Positions 5,220 through 7,428 of a stretch of 7,428 nucleotides of DNA are shown piece after piece. Position numbers and translations under genes: made by a program. Source of the stretch: a bacterium. GTDB lineage: Bacteria; Gemmatimonadota; Gemmatimonadetes; Gemmatimonadales; Gemmatimonadaceae. Location: assembly GCA_021802745.1 (NCBI GenBank), contig JAJZRK010000156.1:1-7428 (forward strand), given 5' to 3'. The notes beneath the pieces are model-generated. The model was not told the origin of the DNA. It did no database searches and saw only the letters and a program-made list of their open reading frames with translations. Within the stretch, counting starts at the first letter, position 1. Each line of letters starts with the position of its first letter.

Positions 5220-5247
5220 TCGCCGTCACGCGAGGCGCACCTGCACG
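5210..5247. terminator. Possible bidirectional hairpin over convergent stops
   Basis: CGTGCAG at 5210-5216 is the reverse complement of CTGCACG at 5241-5247, and inside it CGCC (5221-5224) can pair with GGCG (5234-5237) across short unpaired stretches. Both stop codons (5217-5219 plus, 5226-5228 minus) lie within the structure. It would serve both transcripts as a 3'-end signal. The pairing is broken and the region is GC-rich, so chance is a real alternative. Confidence 0.3.
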
Positions 5248-7428
5248 ACGCCCGCGTTCGAGTACAGGCCGCCGACCGCGACGCCGCCCGCCGCCGCCGC
5301 CGCGTCCGACGCGTACGAGTGCCCGACCATGCCCGTCGCCGCGAGGCTGCCCGCCGTCACCGCGTTGCCCGCGGCAAAATTGTTGGCCGCCACGTTGGCG
5401 CTCGCCGACATGGACGTGGCCAACACGGTCGTGGCCGACACGGTCGTGGCCGTCACGAGCGTGGTGAGGACGTAGTTGACGGTGAACTGGCCCGTCGAGT
5501 CGAGCATCGCGACCTCCGTGGTGCCCGACCACCACTGGTGCCCGCCCCCCGGCTGGGAGCTGTAGCGCAGCACGCCCGGTTGCACCCCAAATCCGTAGAA
5601 ATACGTGCTCGTGGGGTCGGTGGTGCCGCCGAGCAGGCAGACGATGTTGTTCTGGGTGCGGTTGCCGAAGTTCAGCACGCCGTTGGGCACGGACACGTTG
5701 CCGGCCGCCGAGAGGTCGGCCGACACGGTCAGCGTGCCCGTGCACGCCAGCGCGCCCGTGGTCACCGCGCCGCTCACGACGAGGTTGCCGCTCAGGTCGA
5801 CGACCCCGCCGCCGCCCATGTAGTGCGGCAGGTAGGGCGCGCCGGTCACGTTGGCGACGTCGTTCCCAGTGAACGGAATGATCTGGGGGGTATATTGAGC
5901 CTGCGAGTTGTACACCGTGCAACTGACGTACACGAGGTCGGTCAGCGTCTGCGCCGTGCCCCCAAAACGCACGATCCGGAACGTCAGGAAATTGCGACCC
6001 CCGGAGGCGAGCACTTGAACCCCGAACACGAGGCCGCCGTTGGAACCGTTGTCCGTTGCCAGGGGCGTCAGCGTGTACCAGACGTCGTTCGTCTGGTTGG
6101 TCACGGTGGCGACCATGTACTTGCGCGTCGCGGCCATCGATGATGCATTGATCTCGCATGTGATCTCGACGTAGGCATTTTGGTCGTTGTTGTAATTGAA
6201 CCACAAGAACTCCCTGAAATCTCCGACGTTGGCAAGCTGCGACGTCGGCACGGTCGTCGTGAGGTACTGCGCGTTGTCGTAGGCCTGGTACGAGTTGGAC
6301 ACGTAGGCGTTGTTGATGGTGTTGCCGAGCGTGAGATTGTTGGCGACGACGGCGCCGGCGACCAGGAAGGCGTTGCTCGTCCAGCGCGCCGTGGGGACGT
6401 AGGCGGCCGACGGCCCGAGGCCCAGGCTGCCTCCCGAGTCGCCGAAAATGACTGGGCCCGCGCCGCCGAGCCCGAAGCCCAGGTCCGATCTCTGCCCGAT
6501 GCCGTGGTTGTAGTCGTAGGGCGCGTTGGTGTAGATGTAGTTGCCGAAGCCGAGGTTCGTGGCCACGTTGCCTTCCAGGTACACGAACGGGCGCCCGGAG
6601 GCCGGGTTGGCCGTCACGTTCGAGAGGTACGCGACGTTGCAGGCGACGGCGTTGGCGGCGACGGCGTTGCCCGCGGTGACGCTGCCGGTGTACGCGGTGA
6701 AGTTGCCGTTGCGGTCGAGAATCGCGAGCGGCGTCGCCGTCCCCGCGGGCGACGACCACCACTGGTGGTCGAACGAGCTATTGTACCGGAGCGTGAACGG
6801 GTTGACGCCCAGGCCGTAGACGTTGGTCGACGTGGGATCGCTACCGCCGTACAGGCTCAGCAGGTTGTTCTCGAGGCGGCTGTTGAAGGACAGGACGCCG
6901 CTGGTCATCGTCGCGTTGCCTGCGATCGTTACGAGGTTGCCGATGGCGAGGTTGTTGGCCACCACGTTTCCGCCGTCGACCACGAGGGCGTTGCAGGCGA
7001 CGGCGTTGGCGGCCACGGTGCCCGTCGCGGTCACGTTGCCGGTCAGGTCGGCAGCGATGGTGCCCGGCAGGTTGGCCTGCGCGACGGTGCCGGTGAGCTG
7101 CGGCGCCGGCAGCGTCGCGTTGGTCAGCACGCCGAACACGTTGGACGCGGGCACGTTGCCGTTGACCACGGTGCCCACCGCGGAAAACGCGCCGAGCACG
7201 ACCAGGTTCCCCGCGACAGGCACGTCGCAGTTCAGGCTCAGCACGCCGCCGGTGCCGGCCACGTGCGCGAGCGCCGGCGCGGCGCTCGTGTTGGCCGCGA
7301 CGTCGACGCCCGAGCCCGACAGCGGCGCGGGCACGACATCGCTCTGCGCGGCGTACACGGTCGTCCACGCGTACAGCTCGTCGCCGCCCGCGAGCGCGGC
7401 GCCGCCCGTGCGCGCGACGCGGAGGGTC
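5226..7428 (-). CDS. Large tail-fibre-like repeat protein, 5' partial
   Basis: The frame is open through the right edge, so the start is missing; 733 residues are visible (numbered here from the edge). The protein is rich in Gly, Ala, Asn, Thr and Val with short beta-type repeats such as GNVTATGT, AANAVACN and VVANNLAIGN. A 75-residue module with DPTST.YG.GV....LRY and HQWW...LD..G.F occurs twice (177-252 and 583-656). Residues 282-353 are Gly/Asn-rich (FGNYIYTNAPYDYNHGIG). Residues 400-508 form a distinct beta-rich domain (EFLWFNYNN, VEITCEI, FLTFRIVRFGG). Residues 653-700 run in five-residue steps (VTATTVSATTVLATS). The C-terminus has SYASDAAAAAGGVAVGGLY and ends VVQVRLA, a pattern I know from ends of fibre proteins in algal giant viruses and marine phages. 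A surface fibre or host-binding role is likely. An internal GTG at 7358 is not a convincing start. Confidence 0.83.
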   Translation of the reverse strand, partial: TLRVARTGGAALAGGDELYAWTTVYAAQSDVVPAPLSGSGVDVAANTSAAPALAHVAGTGGVLSLNCDVPVAGNLVVLGAFSAVGTVVNGNVPASNVFGVLTNATLPAPQLTGTVAQANLPGTIAADLTGNVTATGTVAANAVACNALVVDGGNVVANNLAIGNLVTIAGNATMTSGVLSFNSRLENNLLSLYGGSDPTSTNVYGLGVNPFTLRYNSSFDHQWWSSPAGTATPLAILDRNGNFTAYTGSVTAGNAVAANAVACNVAYLSNVTANPASGRPFVYLEGNVATNLGFGNYIYTNAPYDYNHGIGQRSDLGFGLGGAGPVIFGDSGGSLGLGPSAAYVPTARWTSNAFLVAGAVVANNLTLGNTINNAYVSNSYQAYDNAQYLTTTVPTSQLANVGDFREFLWFNYNNDQNAYVEITCEINASSMAATRKYMVATVTNQTNDVWYTLTPLATDNGSNGGLVFGVQVLASGGRNFLTFRIVRFGGTAQTLTDLVYVSCTVYNSQAQYTPQIIPFTGNDVANVTGAPYLPHYMGGGGVVDLSGNLVVSGAVTTGALACTGTLTVSADLSAAGNVSVPNGVLNFGNRTQNNIVCLLGGTTDPTSTYFYGFGVQPGVLRYSSQPGGGHQWWSGTTEVAMLDSTGQFTVNYVLTTLVTATTVSATTVLATSMSASANVAANNFAAGNAVTAGSLAATGMVGHSYASDAAAAAGGVAVGGLYSNAGVVQVRLA
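5229..5324 (-). other. Conserved fibre C-terminal motif
   Basis: The last 32 residues of the fibre-like protein (GHSYASDAAAAAGG, VAVGGLYSNAG, VVQVRLA) match a short terminal pattern recalled from unrelated-length viral fibre and tail proteins: an Ala-rich helix-like run, GGV.VGGLY, and a final V.VR. Its recurrence at C-termini suggests a trimerisation or capping role, which is inference. Confidence 0.5.
5423..5452. repeat. Two tandem 15-bp repeats
   Basis: ACACGGTCGTGGCCG occurs twice in direct succession (5423-5437 and 5438-5452). In the fibre frame it encodes the five-residue periodic stretch TATTVSATTVLATS, indicating recent slippage or unit duplication within the gene. Confidence 0.7.
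5460..5681 (-). repeat. Fibre module, copy B
   Basis: This segment encodes the second copy of the duplicated fibre module: GVLNFGNRTQNN, LLGGTTDPTSTYFYGFGV, VLRYSS, GHQWWSG and AMLDSTGQF. It aligns block for block with copy A at 6672-6899, but the DNA has diverged apart from short shared stretches at the HQWW codons, so the duplication is old or both copies were acquired separately. Confidence 0.75.
5904..6230 (-). other. Central beta-rich fibre domain with lower GC
   Basis: This part of the fibre gene encodes residues 400-508, lying between the two repeated modules. It has alternating hydrophobic strands, a KYMVATVTNQTNDVWYTLTP segment and RNFLTFRIVRFGG, like the receptor-type domains seen in marine viral fibres. 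By eye its GC content is clearly lower than that of the flanking repeat regions, most strongly near 6120-6240. Confidence 0.5.
6635..6659. repeat. 25-bp direct repeat, copy 1
   Basis: A 25-base string beginning CGTTGCAGGCGACGG is identical to 6989-7013, 354 bases away. It encodes the AANAVACN unit of the fibre protein. Exact identity suggests recent duplication, gene conversion or recombination between units. Confidence 0.75.
6672..6899 (-). repeat. Fibre module, copy A
   Basis: This segment encodes the first copy of the duplicated module: GVLSFNSRLENN, SLYGGSDPTSTNVYGLGV, TLRYNSS, DHQWWSS and AILDRNGNF. Similar YG.G(I/V)....LRY units occur in fibre-like proteins of algal giant viruses, where they are usually repeated. 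Confidence 0.75.
6989..7013. repeat. 25-bp direct repeat, copy 2
   Basis: Identical to 6635-6659 and in the same reading frame of the fibre gene. The segment between the copies contains module A, so recombination between them would delete or duplicate that module in frame (354 bases is a multiple of three). Confidence 0.75.

Noticed and set aside
5179..6762. 527-codon minus-strand frame inside the fibre gene
   Set aside because: It is an Arg/Gly/His-rich shadow of the fibre reading frame caused by high GC; it has none of the modules or protein-like composition.
5226..7428. Phage origin of the window, based on the fibre-like protein
   Set aside because: The neighbours include giant-virus-type glycosyltransferases and a DUF5771-like protein, and starts lack Shine-Dalgarno sequences; fibre modules are shared between phages and algal giant viruses.
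1..7428. CRISPR array, tRNA, rRNA, insertion sequence or intron
   Set aside because: No regularly spaced repeats, cloverleaf-like segments, transposase motifs or split frames were seen; gene frames are continuous and gaps are too short.

Overview
The window looks like a gene-dense stretch of a GC-rich large DNA virus of eukaryotes (Nucleocytoviricota), or such a virus integrated in a host genome. Three things point there. First, two proteins carry motif sets that I recognise from glycosyltransferases shared by giant viruses, and a small basic protein resembles a family seen in those viruses. Second, one end holds a large fibre-like protein with modules typical of algal giant viruses and marine phages. 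Third, genes are intronless and packed with gaps of 4 to 68 bases, without Shine-Dalgarno sequences but with short A/T tracts ahead of several starts. The exact lineage cannot be fixed from the sequence alone, and family calls rest on memory of motifs, not on a search.

Layout, left to right: (1) 3-494 (+), the 3' part of a Pro/Ala/His-rich protein with a conserved-looking C-terminal tail. (2) 499-873 (-), a thioredoxin-like protein with a CPWC active site, convergent with the first gene. (3) 874-941, a divergent promoter region built round a poly-A/T tract. (4) 942-1499 (+), an acidic protein with a possible histone-fold segment. (5) 1530-2351 (+), a giant-virus GT-B-like glycosyltransferase. 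(6) 2372-3550 (+), a C-terminally anchored single-pass membrane protein with four cysteines. (7) 3577-3849 (+), a 90-residue very basic protein of DUF5771 type. (8) 3907-4671 (+), a GT-A-like glycosyltransferase. (9) 4725-5219 (+), an unrecognised protein with five cysteines. (10) 5226-7428 (-), a fibre-like protein that runs off the right edge, so its start is not visible.

Taken together this reads as a virion-assembly neighbourhood: a surface fibre, a membrane-anchored virion protein candidate, two sugar-transfer enzymes that could decorate surface proteins, a thiol-disulfide protein that could help form disulfides in the cytosol, and two proteins that could act on DNA (basic, and acidic histone-like). 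That joint role is inference from content and proximity. Regulation appears to use an A-tract followed by GTGC before at least three starts. Inverted repeats lie in three of the five same-direction junctions, and one of them contains the start codon. No tRNA, rRNA, CRISPR array, insertion sequence or intron was seen. No stretch over 300 bases lacks a gene.
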